Notes: generated by a model from the sequence alone, not told the origin. Shown: positions 1 through 5,604, numbered from the stretch's first letter. The stretch is DNA of 7,061 nucleotides from an uncultured Gloeocapsa sp. (GCA_937930495.1 CALGKL010000098.1:1-7061), one strand, 5' to 3'. Translations and numbers: made by a program.

Positions 1-198
1 CCCATATTCTCTAGGGATATAATATTCTTGTAACCCCCATTGGTATAACCAGTTGATTTCTGCTTCGGGAAAGATTTCACTCTCATCGATGGCGATGACT
101 TTGGCGAAAGACATCACTGTTTCAGGGTTGTTTGGGTCTCCCAAATCCTGTTCTAGGGTGGCGGGGATATGATATTGTTTTAATTGATTAGCTTTCAT
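1..198 (-). CDS. Acyl-CoA dehydrogenase-like protein, N-terminal fragment (runs off left edge)
   Basis: Sixty-six codons are open from an ATG at 198 to the window edge. The protein begins MKANQLKQYHIPATLEQDLG and continues through VMSFAKVIAIDESE, EINWLYQWGLQEYYIPREYG. A short N-terminal helix, then a 'lpeaeinwLyqwGLqeYyiPreyG' stretch, is typical of the first helical domain of acyl-CoA dehydrogenases, flavoproteins that introduce an alpha,beta double bond into acyl thioesters. The catalytic glutamate and flavin-binding segments lie outside the window, so activity cannot be judged. The ATG lies inside the end of the fatty acyl-AMP ligase gene (overlap 188-198), which implies co-transcription and translational coupling. 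By analogy with the mycobactin pair MbtM/MbtN, the substrate may be an acyl chain on a carrier protein rather than acyl-CoA; this is inference. Family assignment from 66 residues is probable, not certain. Confidence 0.7.
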   Translation of the reverse strand, partial: MKANQLKQYHIPATLEQDLGDPNNPETVMSFAKVIAIDESEIFPEAEINWLYQWGLQEYYIPREYG

Positions 199-1927
199 TT
201 TGTTCCCATTTAGCTATACAACTAATCTTATTCTCTAAGAAATTATTTTTAATACTACGGCGTTGGATTTTACCACTAGCGGTTTTTAAAATTTCACCAG
301 GTTTGCTTAAAACGATAGCATAAGCTGTTAACTCGTGTTCAGAAGCGATCGCCTCCCGAATATCCGCGAGTAATTTTTCACAGTCTAAATCCTGATTACC
401 TCTTTCTAACTCCTGAATGATCACTAATTTTTCCTCTCCCTCTTTAGTAATGGCAAAAACGGCGCCATAATCTGCACGTAAAGCAGGATGTACCCTTTGG
501 ACAGTCCATTCTAGGTCTTGGGGATAATAATTAGCACCACGGATAATAATTAAATCCTTGAGTCTTCCTGTGATATATAGTTCCCCATCCAGATAAAAAC
601 CCAAATCTCCCGTCCGTAAAAATGGTCCTCTGGCGGTATCCTGGATATAAGCTTGAAAAGTTGCTTTCGTTTCCTCTTCACGTTGCCAATAACCCTGAGT
701 CACGCTAGGATCTTTTAACCAAATCTCCCCTATTTCTCTAGGTTGACAGGAGTTAAGGGTATGGGGATTAACGATCGCCACTTCCGTTGTCCCCACTAAA
801 CGACCACAACTGGGCAAAATTTTTACTCCTGTGGTTTGCTCGGGTGGTGGGATAATGACTTTACCCTCTTCTAAAGCTTGACTATCTACCCTGAGTAAAA
901 CTGGTTCACTTCCTTTGGGTTTACTAGAAGCTAACAGAGTATTTTCCGCTAATCCATAAGCTGGAGCAAAAGTTGACCAGCGAAAACCATAGGGGGAGAA
1001 AGTCTGATAAAATTGTTCCATAACCTGGGGGTTAATTGGTTCGGCTGCGTTTCCTGCTGCTTCCCAACAACTTAAGTCCAATTCTAACCCTGGTTTATAC
1101 CTACGCACACACAAATCATAGGCAAAATTAGGTCCTTGACTGTGGGTAACACCAAATTTGGCGATATTCTGTAGCCATTGTAAGGGTTTTTTGATAAAAG
1201 CAAAGGGAGACATCAAATAACAGGGGGTCCCGTTATAGAGGGGGACGATCATACCTTCAACTAAACCATAATCGTGAAAATAGGGCATCCAGGTTAGAGT
1301 AATACTGTTACTTTCATACCCGCAGGCTTTTTGCAAGGAATCGGCGTGATACATCAGATTGAAATGACTGAGCATAACCCCTTTGGGAGTAGAGGTAGAG
1401 CCAGAAGTATATTGTAAATAGGCTAAATCATCTTTAGTTACTTTGGGTAATACCCATTGGTCTGCTAGAGTTAAATCAATTTGGGTAGTGTCTAACCATT
1501 CCATTTGTCCAAATTCGGGGAACTCTTCCCTAACATTAGCGACTAAATCGATAATAGTCCCAATCGTCAGGACAAACCTAGCTTGAGCATCTTTGACTAT
1601 CGCCCTTAAACGGGGTAAGGTCCTTTTTAAACGTCCCGATTCTGGGGGAGGAGTAGGAATAGCGATCGCTCCTGCGTACAGACAACCACAAAAAGCGCTC
1701 ACAACCTCTAAACCCTGGGGATAGAGTAATAAGACTCTCTCACCCAATGCTCGTTTTTGTTGCAACCAAGCGGCGATCGCTCTAGCTTGAAGATCTAATT
1801 CCTGATAAGTCAAAGGTGGTGTCGGTTTTTGACCATTGACTAGAAAAATATATCCTGGTTGTAGGGGTGTTATTTCTGCTCTATAAGTTAATAACTCTAC
1901 CAGTGTTGCGGGAATTTCTTTACTCAT
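188..1927 (-). CDS. Fatty acyl-AMP ligase (FAAL), ANL adenylating enzyme
   Basis: The 579-residue protein is a complete member of the ANL (acyl/aryl-CoA synthetase, NRPS adenylation, luciferase) superfamily. It should activate a fatty acid with ATP to acyl-AMP and pass the acyl group to a carrier protein phosphopantetheine. Core motifs in order: phosphate loop YTSGSTSTPKG (173-183), WMPYFHDYGL (213-222), AYGLAE (323-328), RTGDLG (438-443), hinge GRLKD (454-458), RGANYYPQDLE (463-473) and the C-terminal lysine motif KTASGK with Lys553. The segment around 340-376 (RVDSQALEEGKVIIP, then LPSCG) corresponds to the insertion that separates FAALs from CoA-forming ligases. Length matches the family. 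The ATG at 1927 is followed directly by a typical N-terminus and has no clear Shine-Dalgarno. The gene overlaps a dehydrogenase-like gene by 11 bases, so both probably serve one lipid or lipopeptide pathway whose other genes lie to the left. Chain length and product cannot be read from sequence. Confidence 0.93.
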   Translation of the reverse strand: MSKEIPATLVELLTYRAEITPLQPGYIFLVNGQKPTPPLTYQELDLQARAIAAWLQQKRALGERVLLLYPQGLEVVSAFCGCLYAGAIAIPTPPPESGRLKRTLPRLRAIVKDAQARFVLTIGTIIDLVANVREEFPEFGQMEWLDTTQIDLTLADQWVLPKVTKDDLAYLQYTSGSTSTPKGVMLSHFNLMYHADSLQKACGYESNSITLTWMPYFHDYGLVEGMIVPLYNGTPCYLMSPFAFIKKPLQWLQNIAKFGVTHSQGPNFAYDLCVRRYKPGLELDLSCWEAAGNAAEPINPQVMEQFYQTFSPYGFRWSTFAPAYGLAENTLLASSKPKGSEPVLLRVDSQALEEGKVIIPPPEQTTGVKILPSCGRLVGTTEVAIVNPHTLNSCQPREIGEIWLKDPSVTQGYWQREEETKATFQAYIQDTARGPFLRTGDLGFYLDGELYITGRLKDLIIIRGANYYPQDLEWTVQRVHPALRADYGAVFAITKEGEEKLVIIQELERGNQDLDCEKLLADIREAIASEHELTAYAIVLSKPGEILKTASGKIQRRSIKNNFLENKISCIAKWEQNES

Positions 1928-1942
1928 TTTGCTTAAACTAAA

Positions 1943-1960
1943 TTACACAAATAGTTGTAA
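1943..1960. promoter_or_regulatory. 18-base dyad TTACA-N8-TGTAA in a divergent intergenic region
   Basis: The sequence TTACACAAATAGTTGTAA has five-base arms that are perfect reverse complements, with the centre of symmetry exactly in the middle of the eight-base spacer. It lies 16-33 bases upstream of the FAAL start on the minus strand and just before the small lipoprotein-like reading frame on the plus strand. The position and symmetry are what a dimeric repressor or activator site would look like. It does not match the NtcA consensus GTA-N8-TAC, and I cannot name a regulator. Short arms in AT-rich DNA also arise by chance. Confidence 0.3.
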
Positions 1961-1987
1961 GATGCTTACTCAAGGAGCATTTCGCCA

Positions 1988-2074
1988 ATGAGCACTAAAC
2001 AAACTTATTTATTACCAGTAATTGTACTAGCGACCGTCTTGGTTACATCTTGAAGTTCTCCAGTTAAGGGTTAG
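1988..2074 (+). pseudogene. Remnant of a mini-lipoprotein gene: signal peptide with UGA at the lipobox cysteine
   Basis: From the ATG at 1988, preceded by AAGGAG at 1972-1977 (10 bases away), the frame encodes 21 residues: MSTKQT, then a hydrophobic core YLLPVIVLATVL ending in VTS, then TGA at 2051. Reading through the TGA gives SSPVKG and two TAG codons at 2072-2077. A basic N-terminus, hydrophobic core and L-V-T-S followed by S-S would be a good type II (lipoprotein) signal peptide if the TGA were TGC or TGT; the stop falls exactly on the expected lipobox cysteine. The simplest reading is a lipoprotein gene that lost its cysteine by one substitution and its body by deletion. A 9-base T run (2078-2086) follows. 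It could instead be a real 21-residue membrane peptide, or a chance frame; I do not recognise a homologue. Confidence 0.38.
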
Positions 2075-2100
2075 TAGTTTTTTTTTGATTAGACTACATT

Positions 2101-2128
2101 TTGCAGCCGAGAATTATTATCTTAAAAT
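2101..2128 (+). promoter_or_regulatory. Candidate sigma-70-type promoter for the crr6/ftrV unit
   Basis: A -10-like TAAAAT (2123-2128, five of six consensus bases) lies 16 bases after TTGCAG (2101-2106), which matches only the TTG of the -35 consensus. Transcription would begin near 2135, about 20 bases before the ATG at 2156, leaving a leader without an obvious Shine-Dalgarno. The assignment rests on spacing and one good hexamer in AT-rich sequence. Confidence 0.35.
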
Positions 2129-2155
2129 ACAGAAGCGTAGATTCTCTAACAACAG

Positions 2156-2632
2156 ATGACTATTTCTCTAACCCTCAATACCCAACAAATCCAAAGTTTA
2201 GATTTGTCCCCAGTTACGGATAAGATTGAACCATTATTAGCCCAAGGAGCGATCGCTACTATCGAACAACAGTTAAATTTTGTCATTGACTACCCAAGAG
2301 AAGAAAGTGATCCTCGGGAAATCTCGGAAATTCCCGCAGTCAGACTCTGGTTTATTCGTTTAGATACTGTTTACCCTTGGTTACCCTTTTGTTTAGATTG
2401 GAAATCGGGAGAACTTCCCCGTTACGCTGCGATGTTAGTTCCCCATCAATTCAATCGTACTGAGGGTATTCAATACAACCCCGAAGCTTTAGCAATCTTT
2501 ATCACCCAAAAAAGCTTTATTCTCGCTGATTGGCTCAAAAAACAACAAATTAACCCAAAATCTAGGATTAAGTCTCTAGGACAAATTTTTGGTTATGAAC
2601 TAGAAGATAGTTTTTTAGATAGCATTAGCTGA
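2156..2632 (+). CDS. CRR6-family NdhI maturation factor (DUF1817)
   Basis: The 158-residue soluble protein carries the signature blocks I associate with the CRR6 (chlororespiratory reduction 6) family of cyanobacteria and chloroplasts: DPREISEIPAVRLWFIRLD (52-70), PWLPFCLDW (74-82), RYAAMLVPHQF (89-99) and EGIQYNPEAL (103-112). No signal peptide or membrane segment is visible, so it should act in the cytoplasm. Known members help mature NdhI, the iron-sulfur subunit of the photosynthetic NDH-1 complex, during assembly of its connecting arm; that role is carried over by family. Length is normal for cyanobacterial members. The ATG at 2156 gives the expected N-terminus; a purine-rich ribosome site is lacking. 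It lies upstream of ftrV on the same strand and may be co-transcribed with it, which links two ferredoxin-dependent systems. Recognition is from memory of the motif blocks, not a search. Confidence 0.8.
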   Translation: MTISLTLNTQQIQSLDLSPVTDKIEPLLAQGAIATIEQQLNFVIDYPREESDPREISEIPAVRLWFIRLDTVYPWLPFCLDWKSGELPRYAAMLVPHQFNRTEGIQYNPEALAIFITQKSFILADWLKKQQINPKSRIKSLGQIFGYELEDSFLDSIS

Positions 2633-2704
2633 CCTCAGAGTGACGATTTTATGCAACAATGGTAAGGTTGACTTCAAAAATCGGCAAAATGGTGACAGTA
2701 GAAC

Positions 2705-2719
2705 AAGAGAGAGAAAGAG
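2705..2719 (+). promoter_or_regulatory. Purine-rich ribosome-binding stretch favouring the internal ftrV start
   Basis: A run of purines (AAGAGAGAGAAAGAG) ends two bases before the ATG at 2722, with a GAGAG core at 2709-2713 placed 8 bases from that ATG. Neither of the upstream in-frame ATGs (2659, 2689) has anything comparable. This supports 2722 as the true start of ftrV. Confidence 0.42.
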
Positions 2720-2721
2720 TT

Positions 2722-2946
2722 ATGCAGATAGGCGATCGCGTGCGTGTAGTCACATCAGTTATTGTTTATCATCATCCTCAACACAAAAAACAACCCTTTG
2801 ATCTTCAGGGAATGGAGGTAGAAATCGTCGATATCCTCACTGAATATGAGGGGAGACCCATTAGTGCTAATCTCCCCCTATTAGTTCAGTTTGAACCAAA
2901 GTTTAAAGCCCATTTCCGCGAAACTGAACTAGAATTGATTTCTTAA
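2722..2946 (+). CDS. ftrV: Ferredoxin-thioredoxin reductase, variable (alpha) chain
   Basis: This encodes the small variable subunit of ferredoxin-thioredoxin reductase. The subunit clamps the catalytic iron-sulfur beta chain (FtrC), which passes electrons from photoreduced ferredoxin to thioredoxin. From the chosen ATG the protein has 74 residues, the usual cyanobacterial length. Visible family blocks are MQIGDRVRV (1-9), VIVYHHPQHKKQPFDLQG (13-30), EGRPISANLPLLVQF (43-57) and KFKAHFR (60-66), the SH3-like barrel sequence of FtrV. It holds no cysteines, as expected, because the redox chemistry is in FtrC. The frame also opens at ATGs 2659 and 2689, which would add 21 or 11 residues of unmatched N-terminus. 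I prefer 2722 for its family fit and ribosome site. It follows the crr6-like gene by 89 bases, and its stop codon overlaps that of rsmD coming the other way. ftrC is not in the window. Confidence 0.93.
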   Translation: MQIGDRVRVVTSVIVYHHPQHKKQPFDLQGMEVEIVDILTEYEGRPISANLPLLVQFEPKFKAHFRETELELIS

Positions 2947-3491
2947 CAACTATCACTGGGGACGGTATAAAATGTTAATCCAGTATTACCGTAGGTTTTG
3001 CTACGAATCTGTTTTAACCCTGTAACAATTAGGCTGTCTCCGATCCTACTATCATGCTCTACAGCGATCTCTCCCCCTATAGTTAGTAAGTTTAATTCGC
3101 TAATCAAATCTAACACTGGTTGATATAAATCACTTTCGTAGGGAGGATCAAAATAAATTAACTCAAATTGCTCTCCTGTCAGATTTTTAAGTTTAATTCG
3201 GGCATCTCCTTTGATAATTTGGAATAATTGCCCATGTTGGGCTATTTTTGTCCAGTTTTCCTTGATTATCCCGCAAGCACGACCTGATTGTTCAATTCCT
3301 ACCACTAACTGAGCTCCACGGGATAAAGCTTCCGCACCCATCGCACCATTCCCAGCACAAATATCTAACCAACGACAATTATCTAGTTTGTCTTGCCAAA
3401 TGTTAAACACCGCTTCTCTGACTCTAGCTGTAGTTGGTCTGGTTTCTCTTCCTGGTAGGGTTTTTAATTGTCTATTCCCGTAAATTCTCAT
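2943..3491 (-). CDS. rsmD: 16S rRNA (guanine966-N2)-methyltransferase
   Basis: The 182-residue protein is a class I S-adenosylmethionine-dependent methyltransferase of the RsmD family, which methylates N2 of guanine 966 (E. coli numbering) in 16S rRNA during 30S assembly. Evidence: the N-terminal block RPTTARVREAVFN (18-30), characteristic of RsmD; SAM-binding motif I DICAGNGAMGAEALSRGA (43-60), with the acidic end of the next strand at GIEQS (65-69); and catalytic motif IV DPPY (115-118). Length is normal and no domain is missing. Its ATG lies 20 bases inside the end of hisH (overlap 3472-3491), so the two are almost certainly one transcript with coupled translation. At the 3' end its TAA shares the palindrome TTAA (2943-2946) with the ftrV stop on the opposite strand, leaving no room for a separate terminator. 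Confidence 0.93.
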   Translation of the reverse strand: MRIYGNRQLKTLPGRETRPTTARVREAVFNIWQDKLDNCRWLDICAGNGAMGAEALSRGAQLVVGIEQSGRACGIIKENWTKIAQHGQLFQIIKGDARIKLKNLTGEQFELIYFDPPYESDLYQPVLDLISELNLLTIGGEIAVEHDSRIGDSLIVTGLKQIRSKTYGNTGLTFYTVPSDSC

Positions 3492-4113
3492 TTTTACTTA
3501 CTTTTTTGACAAAGTTAGCCAAAATTTTTAACCCGTTGAGTGAGGATTTCTCAGGGTGAAATTGTACAGCTTGCAAGTTACCAGCAGCGATCGCCGCGGT
3601 AACCGTTTGACTACCATGAGTCACTGTGGCTGCGGTAATTTCTGTCTCTAGAGGTTGGACATAATAAGAATGGACAAAGTAAACGTAGGGTTGTCTAGGT
3701 AACCCCTTCCAAAGATTTAAATCTGTTTGGGTTAACTCCAGCTGATTCCAACCCATTTGGGGTATGGTTAAATTAGGTTCGGCTAAAAATCTTTTCACTT
3801 GACCTGGAATTACGCCTAAACCCTCCTGTTGTCCTTCTTCTGATGCTTCAAAGAGAATCTGCAACCCTAGACATATCCCCAAAAAAGGTTTACCACTGGC
3901 GATCGCCTCTTTAATGGGTTTTTCAAGGTTGCGTCGGCGAATTTGTTGCATCGCTGGATCAAATGCACCTACCCCTGGTAAAACTACCCCTGCTGCTTGT
4001 TCGATCTCTCTTGGAGAATCGGTTATTTTTGGTTTAGCTCCTGCTTTTTCTAAACCTTTGCAAGCAGAGTGTAAATTTCCCATATCATAATCTATAACGG
4101 CAATTTCCACCAT
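3472..4113 (-). CDS. hisH: Imidazole glycerol phosphate synthase, glutamine amidotransferase subunit
   Basis: HisH (213 residues) hydrolyses glutamine and channels ammonia to HisF, which forms imidazole glycerol phosphate and AICAR in histidine biosynthesis. The class I glutaminase triad is intact: Cys81 in GICLG (79-83), with His186 and Glu188 in FHPEKS (185-190). Also visible are the N-terminal IDYDMGNLHS (7-16), the oxyanion-strand block LPGVGAFD (45-52), and PQMGWN (118-123), where most HisH proteins have PHMGWN. Length is typical. The start is an ATG at 4113 without a clear Shine-Dalgarno. It is the first gene of a two-gene unit with rsmD, which it overlaps by 20 bases; hisF is not here, so the his genes are scattered. 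A perfect TATAAT on this strand about 34 bases upstream may drive it. Confidence 0.96.
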   Translation of the reverse strand: MVEIAVIDYDMGNLHSACKGLEKAGAKPKITDSPREIEQAAGVVLPGVGAFDPAMQQIRRRNLEKPIKEAIASGKPFLGICLGLQILFEASEEGQQEGLGVIPGQVKRFLAEPNLTIPQMGWNQLELTQTDLNLWKGLPRQPYVYFVHSYYVQPLETEITAATVTHGSQTVTAAIAAGNLQAVQFHPEKSSLNGLKILANFVKKVSKNENLRE

Positions 4114-4146
4114 GGTTAATTAAATTTAGTTAAACTTATTGATCTT

Positions 4147-4152
4147 ATTATA
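4147..4152 (-). promoter_or_regulatory. Candidate -10 element for hisH-rsmD (perfect TATAAT)
   Basis: Read on the minus strand, 4152 to 4147 is TATAAT, an exact consensus -10 box, 33 bases from the hisH start codon. No good -35 hexamer sits at the usual distance; TTGCCA (4179-4174) is 21 bases away, too far for a standard promoter. On the plus strand the overlapping hexamer TATATT (4149-4154) could serve the divergent gene at 4186. Perfect TATAAT is less surprising in AT-rich DNA, so this is moderate evidence. Confidence 0.42.
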
Positions 4153-4185
4153 TTCTTAAAATCTCGAGAATTTTGGCAATCATTA

Positions 4186-4614
4186 ATGACAGAACAATCA
4201 CTAGAGCAAAGTACAATTATTAATGAGATAGAGACCTTATTAGTTTATTATAGTTTTGAAGCCAAGGAGGATAATTATCAAGTTTTAATCAATCAGTGGT
4301 TAACTCAGTACTCACCTCAGTGGATTCGCCTAGCTGTACTTGAAGCTTTATATCTAGGACGTTATAAAGCAGCTTCTATAGAGCAGATTTTAACTTCCTG
4401 GAAGAGAAAAGGTAACTATACTTTACGGTTTAATCATGATTTTGAGTCTTTGATTTGTCGTAATATTGTTAATAAATTAACTCTAAAAACTCCGAGACAA
4501 TCCGAGTCTAAACCTAAACCCCTTACTTCAATTCCTCAGTTTCAGCCAAATTTTACCCCATCTCATTTTTTTTTAAAACTTAAAGCAGTTGCACAATTTA
4601 CCTTAGAAAACTAA
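4186..4614 (+). CDS. Unassigned protein, probably a conserved cyanobacterial family
   Basis: The protein has 142 residues, with no signal peptide and no membrane segment. The N-terminal two-thirds looks helical and holds a striking block WIRLAVLEALYLGRYKAAS (46-64) followed by IEQILTSWKRKG (65-76) and FNHDFESLIC (82-91). I recall similar 'vRLAviEALYqGRYKaiSVeqIL' blocks in uncharacterised cyanobacterial proteins, but I know no function. The arrangement could be a small helical DNA- or protein-binding domain; this is only a guess. The C-terminal third (about 101-128) is rich in proline, serine and lysine and probably flexible. The ATG at 4186 is the first in frame and has no strong ribosome site. 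It reads divergently from hisH across 72 bases and lies four bases ahead of the hemerythrin gene, so the two are very likely an operon. The reality of the gene is well supported; its role is unknown. Confidence 0.75.
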   Translation: MTEQSLEQSTIINEIETLLVYYSFEAKEDNYQVLINQWLTQYSPQWIRLAVLEALYLGRYKAASIEQILTSWKRKGNYTLRFNHDFESLICRNIVNKLTLKTPRQSESKPKPLTSIPQFQPNFTPSHFFLKLKAVAQFTLEN

Positions 4615-4618
4615 TCCC

Positions 4619-5134
4619 ATGACTATAGCATATTGGCACGAAGAATATTGTACTGGTAATCCGCTCGTTGATCAGCAGCATCAAAATCTCTTTAAAATTG
4701 TTAACAGTTTACATGATGCTATGATGCAAGGAAAAGGTAAACAAAGGCTTAAAGAAACTCTAGATGAACTAATTAAATATACTGTCGAACATTTTGTGAC
4801 CGAAGAAAAACTCATGCTTCAGTATAATTACCCTTATTATCGAGATCATAAACGTAAACACGACGAACTCACTGCTCAGGTCTCCAATTTAGCTGCAGAA
4901 TTTGACGAAGGTAATCTTTTACTTAATGCTGAAGTTCTTCATTTTCTCAATGAATGGTTAATCCATCACATCAAAGGAGAGGATCTCGCTATGATTAACT
5001 TTATCCGCAAAAAACAGAATCTATCGATCCCTGATTATTCTCAAAAAGATTACCATCAAAACGCTTTAGCTAAAATAGAAGCAGCTCAAGCTTTAATCGA
5101 ACAACTCAAAAAATCTCTTAAATCAAAATCATAA
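4619..5134 (+). CDS. Bacteriohemerythrin (di-iron oxygen-binding protein)
   Basis: The 171-residue protein has the four-helix hemerythrin fold with every iron ligand in place: His21 in LVDQQHQNLF, His58 and Glu62 in EHFVTEE, His77 and His81 in DHKRKH, and His117 and Asp122 in WLIHHIKGED. It begins with the standard W-x-EEY-x-TGN-x-LVDQQH lead. Such proteins bind O2 reversibly at a di-iron site and may store, deliver or sense oxygen, or buffer iron; which applies here is not visible. After the fold, residues 141-171 form an extra lysine-rich amphipathic helix (ALAKIEAAQALIEQLKKSLK) that could oligomerise or contact a partner. No signal peptide is seen, so it should be cytoplasmic. It starts four bases after the preceding hypothetical gene, implying joint expression, and its stop abuts the aroQ stop on the other strand with no base between. 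Confidence 0.94.
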   Translation: MTIAYWHEEYCTGNPLVDQQHQNLFKIVNSLHDAMMQGKGKQRLKETLDELIKYTVEHFVTEEKLMLQYNYPYYRDHKRKHDELTAQVSNLAAEFDEGNLLLNAEVLHFLNEWLIHHIKGEDLAMINFIRKKQNLSIPDYSQKDYHQNALAKIEAAQALIEQLKKSLKSKS

Positions 5135-5596
5135 TTATTGAGTTCTTAAATATTCGACGATCGCCCTTAAACCCAACAAATAACTATTAGCTCCAAAACC
5201 GCCAATTTGTCCAATTGCTACGGGAGCTATATAAGAATGATGTCTAAAGGATTCTCTCCGGTAAATATTACTCAGATGTACCTCTACCGTAGGAATTTTG
5301 ACTCCGGCGATCGCATCTCGAATCCCTACACTGGTATGAGTATAAGCACCGGGATTAATCACTATCCCCTGATATTTATCTATAGCCTGATGAATAGTAT
5401 CTATTAAGACACCTTCATGATTAGATTGCAAGCAGAATATCTCCACCTGCAATCTCTGTGCTTCCTCAAAGAGGAGCAGCTCAATTTGATTTAAAGTTAA
5501 ATACCCATAGGTATCTGGTTCGCGATGTCCTAGAAGATTAAGATTGGGACCATGTAAAACCAGAATACTGAGTTGAGGAAGTTTTTGGGTAGCCAA
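5135..5596 (-). CDS. aroQ: Type II 3-dehydroquinate dehydratase (TTG start)
   Basis: AroQ (153 residues) converts 3-dehydroquinate to 3-dehydroshikimate, the third step of the shikimate pathway, and normally forms a dodecamer in the cytoplasm. Diagnostic blocks are [16 protein letters not shown] (16-31), with the active-site arginine and tyrosine at Arg25 and Tyr30; QSNHEG (57-62); [10 protein letters not shown] (80-89), with Asn81; [18 protein letters not shown] (105-122), with catalytic His107 and Arg118; and GFGANSY (133-139). Length is standard and no key residue is missing. The start must be TTG at 5596: upstream in-frame codons carry no ATG, GTG or TTG before a stop at 5633-5635, and the conserved first strand begins at residue 9. 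The 47-codon small gene on the same strand ends 8 bases upstream, so aroQ is probably its downstream partner. A TTG start without a clear ribosome site suggests modest expression or coupling to the small gene. Confidence 0.95.
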   Translation of the reverse strand: MATQKLPQLSILVLHGPNLNLLGHREPDTYGYLTLNQIELLLFEEAQRLQVEIFCLQSNHEGVLIDTIHQAIDKYQGIVINPGAYTHTSVGIRDAIAGVKIPTVEVHLSNIYRRESFRHHSYIAPVAIGQIGGFGANSYLLGLRAIVEYLRTQ

Positions 5597-5604
5597 GGAT
5601 GATT

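Noticed and set aside
345..352. GCGATCGC repeats (also at 1662, 1773, 2249, 2732, 3587, 3899, 5307, 6575) as regulatory sites
   Set aside because: These are HIP1 octamers, abundant throughout many cyanobacterial genomes and here all inside coding sequence; useful for taxonomy, not as local regulators.
188..1927. Long-chain acyl-CoA synthetase as the function of the large minus-strand gene
   Set aside because: The insertion around residues 340-376 (RVDSQALEEG, LPSCG) is the mark of acyl-AMP ligases rather than CoA-forming ligases.
2051..2053. TGA as a selenocysteine codon in the small lipoprotein frame
   Set aside because: No stable SECIS-like hairpin follows the TGA and the frame ends six codons later; a mutated cysteine codon is simpler.
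2054..2086. T9 run after the small frame as an intrinsic terminator
   Set aside because: No GC-rich stem precedes the T run at 2078-2086; only the homopolymer is present.
5207..5407. Plus-strand 66-codon open frame
   Set aside because: It lies wholly inside aroQ on the opposite strand, has no protein-like motif and is explained as a shadow of that gene.
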